Assembly (NCBI GenBank): GCA_021777535.1
Contig: JAJYDN010000020.1
Location: 1 to 41,330 of the forward strand
Origin: Pseudomonadota bacterium
GTDB lineage: Bacteria; Pseudomonadota; Gammaproteobacteria; Acidiferrobacterales; Acidiferrobacteraceae
Length of the DNA stretch: 41,330 nucleotides
Reading direction: 5' to 3'
How positions within the stretch are numbered: the first letter of the stretch is position 1; each line of letters opens with the position of its first letter. The notes below the pieces were generated by a model. That model was not told the DNA's origin, made no database searches, and saw only the letters and a program-made list of their open reading frames with translations. This document shows positions 17,563 through 27,161 of this stretch, in pieces. Both the position numbers and the translations under genes were made by a program.

Positions 17563-18360
17563 CTACATCCGCCCAAACAACCCGGCGAAGGCGGCCGCGT
17601 AGTGGACCGCCATGTAAAGGCCGACCAGCACGACAATGCCGGAGAAAATATAATTCAGCAGACGGCCTTTTTTGGCGATATGGCTCGCCGCACTCGCGCC
17701 GGCCCACCCGCCAAACACGCCGCCAAGCAGGAATTCGACGGCGATAAGTCCGCTCACGAGACCCGCGAACGCGTAGGAGACGGTGGTCGTGAGCCCGAAG
17801 ATGCCGACGGCAAGCAGCGAGGTCCCGACCGCTTCCAGCATGCCCATTCCGGTCGATCGCACAAGGCCCGGCACCACCAGAAATCCGCCGCCGATCCCAA
17901 AAAACCCGGCCAGCATGCCCACACCAAAACCCGTGCCGATGACCCGGCCCCCGCCGGCCCCGGGCGTCTTCGCGAGATCTGCAATCTTGACGGGACGCGC
18001 CATGCGGACAGCCACAAAGAGCATGAGCAGCGAAAACAGAAACAGCAGCGCGCGCCCGTCGACGCGCTTTCCAAAGGCCGCGCCGGCAAGCGCGCCAAGG
18101 CCTCCGGCCAGCGCGAATTGCCATCCGGCCCGCCAGCGTATGTTGCCGCGCCGGGCGTGAGGGACGAGATTGGCGAAGGCATTGAGCGCAACCGCCAGCG
18201 CGGTCGTCCCGATCACCAGATGGGGCTGCCGCACGCCCACGACATATATGAGCAGCGGCACCGCCAGGATCGACCCGCCGCCACCGATAAGCCCGAGGGA
18301 AAACCCGACGAACGCACCCGACACCACGCAGAGAAACTGCTGCGCGTAACTCAATGGCAT
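17563..18360 (-). CDS. TauE/SafE family membrane permease
   Basis: A 265-residue polytopic membrane protein of the TauE/SafE (sulfite exporter, DUF81) family. The two characteristic glycine-rich repeats are visible: FSLGLIGGGGSILAVPLLIY near the N terminus and GFFGIGGGFLVVPGL after the cytoplasmic linker. About eight hydrophobic segments can be counted. The family exports sulfite, sulfoacetate or related anions; the substrate here is unknown, though sulfur-compound export would suit a sulfur oxidiser. I chose the ATG at 18360 (MPLSYAQQ); an ATG at 18381 is an alternative. Confidence 0.88.
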   Translation of the reverse strand: MPLSYAQQFLCVVSGAFVGFSLGLIGGGGSILAVPLLIYVVGVRQPHLVIGTTALAVALNAFANLVPHARRGNIRWRAGWQFALAGGLGALAGAAFGKRVDGRALLFLFSLLMLFVAVRMARPVKIADLAKTPGAGGGRVIGTGFGVGMLAGFFGIGGGFLVVPGLVRSTGMGMLEAVGTSLLAVGIFGLTTTVSYAFAGLVSGLIAVEFLLGGVFGGWAGASAASHIAKKGRLLNYIFSGIVVLVGLYMAVHYAAAFAGLFGRM

Positions 18361-18715
18361 ATTGCCCACCCCGCTTGGCATTTGCCTGATATAATCGCCA
18401 AAACTGTGTAGCACAGGCGGACCGGATCCGCTTCGGATGATGGTCATCCCCGCCTGCACAGCAACTGCCACCGGGCACGGGACGAAATGCGCATAAACGG
18501 TGATGGAACTTCATGGAGACGCCGGACTCATAGGGGCGTAGAGCCTGTGGAAACCAGTGTGCCCCATATCCCTTATGTCACGGCAGGTTTGTCTTCTCCG
18601 GTATGCGGAACATGTGCCATGCCCGCTTGTCTGCACCTTTCGGCATGACCCCGCGGCCGCCTCTTTGCGCCCCGTTTGACGCGCCACGCCTTTATCGTTT
18701 GTCCGGGTAGACGCG
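18361..18715. other. Divergent intergenic region
   Basis: About 355 bases between the TauE-like gene (leftward) and the penicillin-binding protein gene (rightward) must hold both promoters. An AT-rich stretch near 18389-18396 could be a -10 for the permease, but no convincing box pair or repeat is visible. Confidence 0.35.
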
Positions 18716-21175
18716 ATGGCATCGACAGGGAGGCGGTCTCGGCGCTGGCGGCTCTGGATCGGAGCGATCCTGCTTGCACTCGCCTTCAACGCGGCGGTAG
18801 CCGTCGGACTATGGGCCTCATGGATCTGGGAACAGCTGCCGCCGGTCACGGCCTTGCAGAACTGGCATCCCGAGGAACCGCTGCGCATCTATGCGGCCAA
18901 TGGCAAGCTGCTCCAGGTCGCAGGGCCCCAGATCCGTTATGCCCTGCCCCTGGACAAGATCCCCCTGCAACTCCAGCGGGCATTCATCGCAGCCGAGAAC
19001 GCGCACTTCTACAGCCACAATGTTCTCTACTACCCGGTGAGCTATCCGGGGATCGTGCGGGCCGCCCTCGTCGACATCGTGCATATGGCGCCGGTGCAGG
19101 GCGCCAGCACCATCACGGAACAGGTGGCGCGGAATTTCTATCTGAGCCCCAAGAAGACGATCACCCGCAAGGTGGCCCAAATCCTCCTCGCGTACAAGCT
19201 CGCCCAGCGTCTCACGCGGGACCAGATCCTCGATCTCTACCTGAACAAGATCTATCTGGGCCAGGGCGCCTACGGGGTGCAGGCAGCGGCCCGGACATAC
19301 TACGGCAAGGGTCTCGGGCAGCTTTCGCTTGCGCAGATGGCCACGCTGGCAGGATTGCCGGCCGCGCCCACCCTGTTCAACCCGGTCGACCATCCGCGCC
19401 GGGCCCGCTGGCGGCGCAACTATGTCCTGCACCGCATGGCGGCCCTCGGATACATAAGCCATAGCGCGCTTCAGGCGGCCCTGGCCGAGCCCGTACGAAG
19501 CGATTATCACGCGCCCGCCAACGACCTCGCTCCCTACGCAACCGACTGGATCCGGCAATGGCTCGAGGCCCGCTATGGCGCCAACTTCACGTATCGGCGC
19601 GGATTGCGCGTGTACACGACCATCGAGCCGCGTGACCAGCGCGCCGCCGACCGCAGTCTCGCTATCGGTCTCGAAAACTACGCGATGGGTCTTGACAGCC
19701 TCGATCCAAAAATCTGGCATGGACCGGTCGCCGTTCTCCACGGGCGCGCCCTGCGGCGGGCCGCTCGAGGACGCAGGCCATCGGTGCTGCCCGCCCACAA
19801 TCCGGCCAACCTCCACTGGGGCGTGGTGCTTGCGAGCAATGCACAGGCGGCCCGTGTCGCCGTCAACGGACATATCGCCATCCTCGGCCTGCCGGACATA
19901 CGCTGGGCACGGAGCAGCCCGCAGGGACCGCGCCCGGACCGCGTGGATGCCGTTCTCGAGCGCGGCGACCTGATCTGGCTGCGTCATGACGTGGCGGCGG
20001 CGGCGGCCGGCACCGGCAATACCGTATGGAGCATTCGCGTATGGCACCGGGTGGCTGCGCCCAGCTGGCAACTCACGCAGGTGCCCCGCGCTCAAGGGGC
20101 GATCATCTCACTGGACAGCCACAGCGGCGCGATCCTGGCGCTCGCCGGCGGCTTTAGTTACGAGCTCAGCCATTTCGATCGGGCGCTCTATGCCTACCGC
20201 CAGCCCGGTTCGGGTTTCAAACCGTTCGTCTATGCCGCCGCCATGGATGCACCCGCCCTGAAGGCCGCAGGCGACCGTCATTACCTGACGCCGGTCACGC
20301 TCATCCGGGATACGGCGCTCGCGATCAAACTGCCCAACGGCAAGATCTATCGGCCCGTGAACTACAGCAACACCTTCTCCAATAAACCCTTCCCCGTATG
20401 GGAGGATCTCGCCGATTCCCACAATGTGCCCAGCGTGCGATTGCTCATGGACATCGGCATCCCCTACGCGGTCCGCTACGTCCACCGCATGGGCTTCCCG
20501 TTAAAACAGATCCCGCCCGTGCCATCGATGGTGCTGGGATCCGGTGATTTCACACCGATCCAGATCGTCCGCGGTTACGCGGCCTTCGCCGCCGGCGGTT
20601 TTCTGCCGACACCCTATCTGATCTCGCGCATCCAGACGGCAAGCGGGCGCAGTCTGTCCCTGCATGACTGCCCGCTCGGCTACGCGCCACCGCCGCCAGG
20701 CACGGCACCGGCCATTCCGCCAAGCGTCGCCTTTCTGTTGACACGCATGATGGAACATGTGATCCGTTCGGGCACGGGTGTGGCCGCGCAGATCCTGCAT
20801 GATCCGGATCTGGCGGGCAAAACCGGAACCACCAACACCGAGAACAACGCCTGGTTCAACGGCTACAACCCCAGGATCGTCACCACAGTATGGGTCGGCT
20901 ATGACGACAACAAGACCATGGGCCCGTGGGCGGCTGGCGCGCGCGAAGCCCTGCCGATCTGGATTCATTACATGAAGACCGCCGTGCGCGGGCAGGGCAA
21001 TCTGCGCTTCCCGCGTCCCCTCAACGTCGTCGAGGCACGCTATGACCCGCGTACGGGCCGCCTTACCGATTCGCGTTCCGGCAAATTGGCGGATTTTCTG
21101 GCGGGCTATCTGCCGCCAGGATCCGGCGCCGGCAGTTTTGGCCACCTCTTGCACGCCTTCATGGGGCTTTTCTAA
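18716..21175 (+). CDS. Class A penicillin-binding protein (PBP1A-like) with altered glycosyltransferase motifs
   Basis: An 819-residue peptidoglycan synthase. An Arg-rich cytosolic start and one TM helix (about residues 14-35) lead to a GT51 domain (about 60-230) and a transpeptidase domain (about 460-760). The transpeptidase is intact: SGFK with Ser499 and Lys502, SHN, and KTGT with Lys702. The GT51 domain is unusual. The usual EDxxFxxHxG is ENAHFYSHN (Glu94 kept, Asp95 to Asn). GGSTITQQ is GASTITEQ. In the RKxxE motif the second key glutamate is Gln155 (RKVAQ). The fold is otherwise well kept (ILDLYLNKIYLGQGAYGVQA). Glycan polymerisation may be weak or absent. It converges on purK with stops overlapping by 4 bases. 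The ribosome-binding site is weak. Confidence 0.9.
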   Translation: MASTGRRSRRWRLWIGAILLALAFNAAVAVGLWASWIWEQLPPVTALQNWHPEEPLRIYAANGKLLQVAGPQIRYALPLDKIPLQLQRAFIAAENAHFYSHNVLYYPVSYPGIVRAALVDIVHMAPVQGASTITEQVARNFYLSPKKTITRKVAQILLAYKLAQRLTRDQILDLYLNKIYLGQGAYGVQAAARTYYGKGLGQLSLAQMATLAGLPAAPTLFNPVDHPRRARWRRNYVLHRMAALGYISHSALQAALAEPVRSDYHAPANDLAPYATDWIRQWLEARYGANFTYRRGLRVYTTIEPRDQRAADRSLAIGLENYAMGLDSLDPKIWHGPVAVLHGRALRRAARGRRPSVLPAHNPANLHWGVVLASNAQAARVAVNGHIAILGLPDIRWARSSPQGPRPDRVDAVLERGDLIWLRHDVAAAAAGTGNTVWSIRVWHRVAAPSWQLTQVPRAQGAIISLDSHSGAILALAGGFSYELSHFDRALYAYRQPGSGFKPFVYAAAMDAPALKAAGDRHYLTPVTLIRDTALAIKLPNGKIYRPVNYSNTFSNKPFPVWEDLADSHNVPSVRLLMDIGIPYAVRYVHRMGFPLKQIPPVPSMVLGSGDFTPIQIVRGYAAFAAGGFLPTPYLISRIQTASGRSLSLHDCPLGYAPPPPGTAPAIPPSVAFLLTRMMEHVIRSGTGVAAQILHDPDLAGKTGTTNTENNAWFNGYNPRIVTTVWVGYDDNKTMGPWAAGAREALPIWIHYMKTAVRGQGNLRFPRPLNVVEARYDPRTGRLTDSRSGKLADFLAGYLPPGSGAGSFGHLLHAFMGLF

Positions 21176-22266
21176 TCGAAAACGTGTCCCGGGAGAACGG
21201 CTTTTAGCGCCGAGATCGCCGGCTCCAGACTGTCTTTGTCGCTTGCACGGGCGGTGATATGGCCCACCTTGCGTCCGGGACGCACGGCCTTGCGGTAGTC
21301 ATGCCAGTGCGCCCCGCCGATCGCCATCACCGCCTTGGGGTCCGGCAGATAACCGACGCAGTTGAACATGGCCGTATAACCGACCGGCGCAGTGTCCCCA
21401 AGCGGCCAGCCGAGAACGGCGCGCAAGTGGTTTTCGAACTGGCTCGTTTCGCTGCCCTCGATGGTCCAGTGTCCGGAATTATGGACACGGGGGGCCATCT
21501 CGTTGGCGAGCAAGCGGCCGCCGACATCGAACAATTCAAGGGCGAGCACGCCCACATACGCGAATTCATCGAGCAACAAGCCCATGTAACGGCACGCCTC
21601 GGCGGCGGCAGGGTCCCCCGGACGCGCCCGTGAAAACGCCAGCACACCCCGCTCGTGGGTGTTCTCCGACAAGGGGTAAAAGCGGACCTCGCCGGCTCGG
21701 TTGCGCGCCGCGATGATCGACACCTCGCGCTGGAATTCGACAAAGGCCTCGAGAATCAGGTCCGCGCCCCCCAGCCGCTCCCAGGCCGTCCCGATATCGG
21801 CAGGTGCGCGCAAGACGATCTGACCCTTGCCGTCGTAACCGAGTCTTCGCGTCTTCAGTACCGCGGGCAAACCAAGTGCCTCTACGGCTTCGGCAAGCTC
21901 GGCACGGCTGTTGACGGGCCGATGGGGTACGGTTGGTATGCCGAGACGGTCGAAAAGCGACTTTTCCTGGAGGCGGTCACGGGCGCAGCTCAGTGCTCGC
22001 ACGCTCGGAAACACCGCCATATGCCGGGCCAGATACTCGATCGTCGCCGGCGGGACGTTCTCGAATTCATAGGTCGCCACATCGGCCGTCGCAGCCAACC
22101 GGCGCAGGAGCTCCGGATCGTCATACGGACCCTGCCAGTGCTGGCCCGTGCTTGCCGCGCTGATCCCCGCACCTGGATCGATGAAAATGAATTCGAGACC
22201 GAGCGGCTGACCGGCAAGCGCGAGCATGCGGGCGAGCTGCCCGCCACCGATGATGCCGACGATCAT
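21172..22266 (-). CDS. purK: 5-(carboxyamino)imidazole ribonucleotide synthase
   Basis: ATP-grasp enzyme of purine synthesis that carboxylates AIR to N5-CAIR using ATP and bicarbonate. At 364 residues it has normal length. It begins [20 protein letters not shown], then shows [16 protein letters not shown] and the ATP-grasp stretch [13 protein letters not shown]. The metal-site region is [19 protein letters not shown]. Its ATG overlaps the purE stop (ATGA), so PurE and PurK are translationally coupled, and PurE uses the N5-CAIR that PurK makes. Confidence 0.96.
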   Translation of the reverse strand: MIVGIIGGGQLARMLALAGQPLGLEFIFIDPGAGISAASTGQHWQGPYDDPELLRRLAATADVATYEFENVPPATIEYLARHMAVFPSVRALSCARDRLQEKSLFDRLGIPTVPHRPVNSRAELAEAVEALGLPAVLKTRRLGYDGKGQIVLRAPADIGTAWERLGGADLILEAFVEFQREVSIIAARNRAGEVRFYPLSENTHERGVLAFSRARPGDPAAAEACRYMGLLLDEFAYVGVLALELFDVGGRLLANEMAPRVHNSGHWTIEGSETSQFENHLRAVLGWPLGDTAPVGYTAMFNCVGYLPDPKAVMAIGGAHWHDYRKAVRPGRKVGHITARASDKDSLEPAISALKAVLPGHVFD

Positions 22267-22766
22267 GCCGGTTTCCTGGGATCGGGCCGCGCGAGGACCG
22301 TGGCCGTCTGATCCTGCCGGAACGCGATGAGCGCGTCACGGACGGCGGCGTCACCGAGCGCCAGGATGCTTGCTGCGAACAAGGCGGCATTGATGGCCCC
22401 CGCGCGCCCGATGGCCAGCGTGCCGACCGGCACACCCGCCGGCATCTGCACGATTGACAAAAGCGAGTCGAGCCCGTTCAGTGCTTGCGACTGGACGGGA
22501 ACGCCCAGCACCGGCAACGTCGTCTTCGACGCCACCATGCCTGGCAGATGCGCGGCACCACCGGCGCCGGCGATGAGCACCCTCAGGCCGCGCGCCGCGG
22601 CGCTGCCTGCGTAGTCGAACAGGAGATCCGGCGTACGGTGCGCCGAGACGACGCGCACCTCATGTGCGACCCCCAGTCGCTCGAGGATGTCGGCGCCATG
22701 GGATAAGGTCTCCCAATCTGACACCGAACCCATGATAAGGCCGACCTGTGGCAACATGCGGTTCAT
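22263..22766 (-). CDS. purE: N5-carboxyaminoimidazole ribonucleotide mutase
   Basis: A 167-residue class I PurE that converts N5-CAIR to CAIR. Signature stretches are [22 protein letters not shown] and [17 protein letters not shown] followed by LPVLGVPV. Two starts are possible: the ATG at 22766, where AAGGGG lies too close, and the ATG at 22757, which has better spacing to the same box. The short gap upstream (22767-22879) should hold the promoter of purEK; nothing certain is visible there. Confidence 0.95.
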   Translation of the reverse strand: MNRMLPQVGLIMGSVSDWETLSHGADILERLGVAHEVRVVSAHRTPDLLFDYAGSAAARGLRVLIAGAGGAAHLPGMVASKTTLPVLGVPVQSQALNGLDSLLSIVQMPAGVPVGTLAIGRAGAINAALFAASILALGDAAVRDALIAFRQDQTATVLARPDPRKPA

Positions 22767-22879
22767 ACCCCTTGGTGGCCCCCGGGAGGGCCGTGGATAT
22801 CATGATGACGCAAGCTTAAGCGCTCGGCGCACCAAGCGCCACCCTCACAGGCCACGCCCCAGGCCGCACCTGCGCCACG

Positions 22880-24163
22880 TCATCCCCTCGCCACCTCCAC
22901 CATGGCTGCGGTTACGCGCGATAAATCGTCGGGGCCCATGACGTAGGGGGGCATCAGATACAGAAGGCGGCCGAATGGGCGCAGCCACACGCCTGCCTCG
23001 ATCAACTGCGCCGTGACACGGCGCGTATCGATCGGCCTCTTCATTTCCACAACGCCGATTGCCCCCAGCGCCCGCACATCGGCCACGGCCGCCGACTCCC
23101 GGCATGGCGCAAGCTCGCGGCCCAACTGCTCTTCGATTGCGGCCACGCGCGACGCCCAGGACGATGTGGCAAGGACATCGAGGCTTGCGCTCGCCACCGC
23201 GCACGCAAGCGGATTGGCCATGAAAGTCGGCCCGTGCATCAGGCAACCCGCACCCCCCTGCCCGATGGCTTCCGCCAGGGCACCGCTTGTCAGGGTTGCC
23301 GCAAGACTCATGGTCCCGCCGGTGAGCGCCTTCCCGGCGCAGAGAATATCAGGCCGCACATCGGCGTGTGCGCAGGCCCACAAGCGTCCACTCCGGCCAA
23401 AACCTGTGGCGATTTCGTCGGCAATGAGGAGTACGTCGTAATGGTCACAGAGCGCACGGGCCACCCGGAGATACTCGGGATGGTAGAACCACATTCCGCC
23501 CGCGCCCTGGACGACCGGTTCCAGGATCAGCGCCGCGAGCTCCCGGTGATGCCGCTCAAAAAGCGCCTCCAGGGCGCCGCTGTCAGCGGGACGCCAGTCC
23601 TCGCCGAAACGGCAGGCCGGCCGCGGCGCAAAGATCTGGCGAGGCACCATGTTCGCATACAGGTGATGCATGCCCGTCGCCGGATCCGATACGGACATGG
23701 CCCCCAGGGTATCCCCATGGTAGCCGCCGCCGAGCGCAAGAAAACGGTGCTTCGCGGACCGCCCGCGCGCTTGCCAGTATTGCACGGCCATCTTGAGCGC
23801 GACCTCGACCGCCACCGACCCCGAATCCGCAAAAAAGACCCGGTCAAGACCGTCCGGCGCAAGGCGCACCAGACGCCGTCCCAGGCCGATGGCGGCGGCG
23901 TGCGTGAGGCCACCGAACATCACATGCGCGAACTGGCGCAATTGTCCGGTAAGCGCGGCATTCAAGGCCGGGTGATTGTAGCCGTGAATGACCGCCCACC
24001 ATGAGGCCATTCCGTCGATCACCGTGCGGCCGTCGGCAAGCGTCAACCGCACGCCCTCTGCGGCGACGACCGGATATGCCGGGGGCGGATCCGTAAGGGA
24101 AGCGTAGGGATGCCAGAGATGCAGGCGATCGAAGGCGGCCGCCTCGGTCCATTCCGGCGTCAT
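22880..24163 (-). CDS. bioA: Adenosylmethionine-8-amino-7-oxononanoate aminotransferase
   Basis: PLP enzyme of biotin synthesis that aminates KAPA to DAPA using S-adenosylmethionine. The 427-residue protein has the BioA start HLWHPYASLTDPPPAYPV, the residues after GMASWWAVIHGYNHP, the Asp that holds the PLP nitrogen in LLIADEIATGFGRSG, and the PLP lysine in CAGKALTGG. The ATG overlaps the pyrC stop (ATGA), so it is coupled to pyrC. No other bio genes are nearby, so the biotin pathway is dispersed. Biotin is the cofactor of the carboxylase at the left edge, but no regulatory link is visible. Confidence 0.95.
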   Translation of the reverse strand: MTPEWTEAAAFDRLHLWHPYASLTDPPPAYPVVAAEGVRLTLADGRTVIDGMASWWAVIHGYNHPALNAALTGQLRQFAHVMFGGLTHAAAIGLGRRLVRLAPDGLDRVFFADSGSVAVEVALKMAVQYWQARGRSAKHRFLALGGGYHGDTLGAMSVSDPATGMHHLYANMVPRQIFAPRPACRFGEDWRPADSGALEALFERHHRELAALILEPVVQGAGGMWFYHPEYLRVARALCDHYDVLLIADEIATGFGRSGRLWACAHADVRPDILCAGKALTGGTMSLAATLTSGALAEAIGQGGAGCLMHGPTFMANPLACAVASASLDVLATSSWASRVAAIEEQLGRELAPCRESAAVADVRALGAIGVVEMKRPIDTRRVTAQLIEAGVWLRPFGRLLYLMPPYVMGPDDLSRVTAAMVEVARG

Positions 24164-25230
24164 CCCGCCGTCCCGGCGAGATGCCAGTCAACGGTCATGC
24201 CCGCCCGGAATGGGACGCCCTCTCCCACCCCGAAGGACACCGTCTGCGGCACCTGCAGGGGGCCGCGCTCCAGGCACACCGTGCCCGTGTTGCGCGGCAG
24301 GCCGTAGAAATCCGCTCCGAAGTGGCTGGCAAAACCTTCGAGCCGATCGAGGGCGCCGGCGTCTGCAAAAATCTCCGCATACAGTTCGAGTGCCGCGTGC
24401 GCCGTATAGATGCCCGCGCACCCGCAGGCACTTTCCTTGGCAAAACGGGGATGGGGCGCGCTGTCCGTGCCCAGAAAAAATCGCGGGTGGCCGCTTATGG
24501 CTGCCGCCACCAGCGCCCGCCGGTCGCCCTCCGGTTGCAAGAGAGGCCGGCAGTAATGGTGAGGCCGGATCCCGCCTTCGAACAGGGCATTGCGATTCAG
24601 CAGCATGTGATGCGCAGTGAGGGTGGCCGCGAGCGTCCGCGGTCCCTCGCGCACGAAGGCGACCGCAGCAGCCGTCGTGATATGCTCCATGACGACGCGC
24701 AGTCGTGGAAAATCACCAAGCAACGGAGTCAGGACCCGCTCCAGAAATACCTCTTCGCGCGCAAACGCATCGACGGCCGGATCAACGACCTCGCCGTGCA
24801 TGAGCAGCGGAATATCGAAGCGCTCCATGGCACCGAGTACGGCATCGCATTGCCGGATATCGGAAACCCCCTGGCGGGAATTGGTGGTCGCCCCTGCCGG
24901 ATAATACTTTACGGCCGCAATGAGACCGGAGTCCGCCGCCTCCTCGATGTCACCGACGGTTGTCGCTGCCGTAAGATAAAGGGTCATCAGTGGCGTAAAG
25001 CGCCCATCGCGCGGCACACAGGCGAGGATCCGCTCCCGATAGGCCCGCGCCGCCGCCACCGTCGTCACCGGCGGCTCGAGATTGGGCATGATGATCGCGC
25101 GCCGGAATCGCCTGACCGTATCGGGCAACACCGCGCCGAGCAATGCCCCATCGCGCACATGCAGATGCCAGTCGTCGGCCTCCGTCATGACAAGGCGCAC
25201 GGGGATGCCGTCTTTTGTGTCTATGTGCAT
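24160..25230 (-). CDS. pyrC: Dihydroorotase (class II, homodimeric type)
   Basis: Zinc enzyme of pyrimidine synthesis that closes carbamoyl-aspartate to dihydroorotate. Metal ligands are visible: the HxH in DDWHLHVRDG, the carbamylated Lys in AAVKYYPAGATTNS, His in PLLMHGEVVDP, His in VVMEHITT and Asp in FFLGTDSAPH. At about 356 residues it has the usual length of E. coli-type PyrC. The ATG at 25230 has AGAGGTG upstream; a GTG at 25236 lies inside that box and is unlikely. It follows the Sua5-type gene by 17 bases. Confidence 0.95.
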   Translation of the reverse strand: MHIDTKDGIPVRLVMTEADDWHLHVRDGALLGAVLPDTVRRFRRAIIMPNLEPPVTTVAAARAYRERILACVPRDGRFTPLMTLYLTAATTVGDIEEAADSGLIAAVKYYPAGATTNSRQGVSDIRQCDAVLGAMERFDIPLLMHGEVVDPAVDAFAREEVFLERVLTPLLGDFPRLRVVMEHITTAAAVAFVREGPRTLAATLTAHHMLLNRNALFEGGIRPHHYCRPLLQPEGDRRALVAAAISGHPRFFLGTDSAPHPRFAKESACGCAGIYTAHAALELYAEIFADAGALDRLEGFASHFGADFYGLPRNTGTVCLERGPLQVPQTVSFGVGEGVPFRAGMTVDWHLAGTAG

Positions 25231-25247
25231 GCGCACCTCTATTCGAA

Positions 25248-26246
25248 TCAGCGCGCCACGCTTGCGGCACGCTGCAGGCGGTCATAAATCCCGGACCATT
25301 CGGCATCCTCAGGCGTCATCTCGGCCAGGATCACGTCACAGCCGGCCGCGTCGAGCTGCCTCAACGCCGCATAGAGCTCCCGAGCAAAACCCTCCCGCTC
25401 AACCGGCAGACGGTAACTGGCACACCCGCCCGGCACACGCACGCGCCCGGTCGCGAGGACCGCCACCCGCTCCCCTTCGGTCAGCCGGCGCTGCGCCTCG
25501 GCCGCAAGCAGGCCGGCCGGATACAACCGCACGGGCGTACGTGGCGCATAATGCGCAGGGAGACTACCGGGAACACGCGGTGCACCCGCGGCCGATGCCG
25601 CCAGTTCGCAGCCGAGGACCTCCTCGATGTCGCGCGCATCGAGGAGACCCGGCCTCAGCAGGCGCGGCTGCGCGCCACTCAGGTCGATGATCGTCGATTC
25701 GATGCCGACCTCACAGGGTCCTCCATCGACGACAGGAACCGTTGTGCCAAACTCGTGGAATACATGATGGGGCGTGGTAGGACTCACGCGCCCGAAACGG
25801 TTGGCAGAGGGACCGACGAGCCCTTCCCCGCACGCTTCGATCAGCGCACGCGCAATGGGATGACGCGGGATCCGCAGCGCCACGGTGTCCTGACCGCCCG
25901 TGATGACACTCGACACATCGGGCCGGCGGCGCAATACCAGCGTGAGCGGACCCGGCCAGAAACGGCGGGCGAGCCGCCAGGCGGCATCCGGCACCGCGGC
26001 CGCAAACCGCTCGAGCCCCTCCACCTGCGCCAGATGAACGATGACCGGATGACTCGGCGGACGCCCCTTGATGGCGAATACGCGCATCACGGCCTTCTCG
26101 TCGTGCGCAATCGCGCCCAGGCCGTAGACCGTTTCCGTTGGAAAGGCGGCCACTCCCCCTTGAAGGAGGATATCCGCCGCCGCCCGTACGGACACGGGCT
26201 CAAGCGGTGCACTGGCGCCAGATGGGTTGTTCAGACTGTGCTTCAC
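25248..26246 (-). CDS. Threonylcarbamoyl-AMP synthase, Sua5 type
   Basis: Makes threonylcarbamoyl-AMP from threonine, bicarbonate and ATP for the tRNA t6A modification. The YrdC domain covers the first 200 residues (AAFPTETVYGLGAIA, FAIKGRPPSHPVIVHL, FWPGPLTLVLRR, GPSANRFGRVSPT, and EVGIESTIIDLSG). A PGSLPAHYAPRTP linker leads to a Sua5 C-terminal domain of about 110 residues, so it is the long form rather than short TsaC. The start is GTG at 26246; the ribosome-binding site is weak. It lies 50 bases after cbbQ on the same strand and may be partly read through from the RuBisCO operon. Confidence 0.93.
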   Translation of the reverse strand: MKHSLNNPSGASAPLEPVSVRAAADILLQGGVAAFPTETVYGLGAIAHDEKAVMRVFAIKGRPPSHPVIVHLAQVEGLERFAAAVPDAAWRLARRFWPGPLTLVLRRRPDVSSVITGGQDTVALRIPRHPIARALIEACGEGLVGPSANRFGRVSPTTPHHVFHEFGTTVPVVDGGPCEVGIESTIIDLSGAQPRLLRPGLLDARDIEEVLGCELAASAAGAPRVPGSLPAHYAPRTPVRLYPAGLLAAEAQRRLTEGERVAVLATGRVRVPGGCASYRLPVEREGFARELYAALRQLDAAGCDVILAEMTPEDAEWSGIYDRLQRAASVAR

Positions 26247-26265
26247 ACGGCCATCTTACACCACT

Positions 26266-26294
26266 TCAGCCGGCGCGAGACGGCGCGCCGCTGA
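26266..26294 (-). terminator. Hairpin after cbbQ
   Basis: On the minus strand TCAGCGGCGCG and CGCGCCGGCTGA pair over 11 bases with one bulged G, just after the cbbQ stop. No T-run follows, so it may be an attenuator or RNA-stabilising structure rather than a full terminator. Confidence 0.45.
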
Positions 26295-26296
26295 CC

Positions 26297-27100
26297 CTAA
26301 AAATACGTGGTCACCGCCGCATCGAGCGCGTCCCGCATATCCGGATCGTCGGTGATCGGCCGCACCAGCGTCATCCGGCAGGCGTTGCGCGATTCCACGC
26401 CCTTGGCGATGAGACTTGCCGCGTACACCAGCATGCGCGTCGAAATGCCCTCGTCAAGCCCGTGGCCCTTCAGGTTGCGCGCCCGTTCGGCAATGGACAC
26501 GAGCTTGTCGGCAACCGCCGCCGTGACACCCCCTTCATGCACGACAATCTCGGTCTCGATGGTGTGCTCGGGATAGTTGAAATCGAGTGCCCCGAAACGC
26601 TGTTTCGTCGACTGCTTCAGATCCTTCATCAGCGACTGGTAACCCGGGTTGTAGGAGATCACCAGCTGAAAGTCCGGGTGGGCCTGGATGAGCTCACCCT
26701 TCTTGTCGAGCGGCAAGACGCGCCGGTTGTCCGTCAGCGGGTGGATCACCACTGTCGTATCCTGCCGCGCCTCGACCACTTCGTCCAGGTAACAGATGGC
26801 GCCATGGCGGGCGGCGATGGCAAGCGGACCATCCTGCCACCGCGTGCCCGATGCATCGAGCAGAAACCGCCCAACCAGATCGGATGCGGTCATGTCTTCA
26901 TTGCAGGCGACCGTAATCAGGGGACGCTTCAGTCTCCAGGCCACATACTCGATGAAGCGGGTCTTGCCGCAGCCGGTAGGCCCTTTCATCATCATCGGCA
27001 TGCGGACCGCATAGGCGGCCTCGAACAGCTCGACTTCATCGGCCACTGGCCGGTAGTAGGGCTCCTTCTTGATCCGGTAGCTGTCAATAAACTCGCTCAT
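26297..27100 (-). CDS. cbbQ: RuBisCO activase motor subunit (MoxR-type AAA+)
   Basis: A 267-residue MoxR-type AAA+ ATPase that, with CbbO, removes inhibitory sugar phosphates from form I RuBisCO. Walker A is GPTGCGKT (residues 40-47), Walker B is [12 protein letters not shown], and sensor 1 lies in [11 protein letters not shown]. The stretch [15 protein letters not shown] is typical of CbbQ/NirQ/NorQ. The ATG at 27100 follows GAGGAGCGCAC. It lies 61 bases downstream of cbbO, although most described clusters place cbbQ before cbbO. NorQ is the main alternative family, but RuBisCO genes are adjacent. Confidence 0.95.
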   Translation of the reverse strand: MSEFIDSYRIKKEPYYRPVADEVELFEAAYAVRMPMMMKGPTGCGKTRFIEYVAWRLKRPLITVACNEDMTASDLVGRFLLDASGTRWQDGPLAIAARHGAICYLDEVVEARQDTTVVIHPLTDNRRVLPLDKKGELIQAHPDFQLVISYNPGYQSLMKDLKQSTKQRFGALDFNYPEHTIETEIVVHEGGVTAAVADKLVSIAERARNLKGHGLDEGISTRMLVYAASLIAKGVESRNACRMTLVRPITDDPDMRDALDAAVTTYF

Positions 27101-27161
27101 GTGCGCTCCTCGAAAACGTCAGTAACTGATGTTGTTGTGTCCTTGTCCGGCAAACCCTTTC

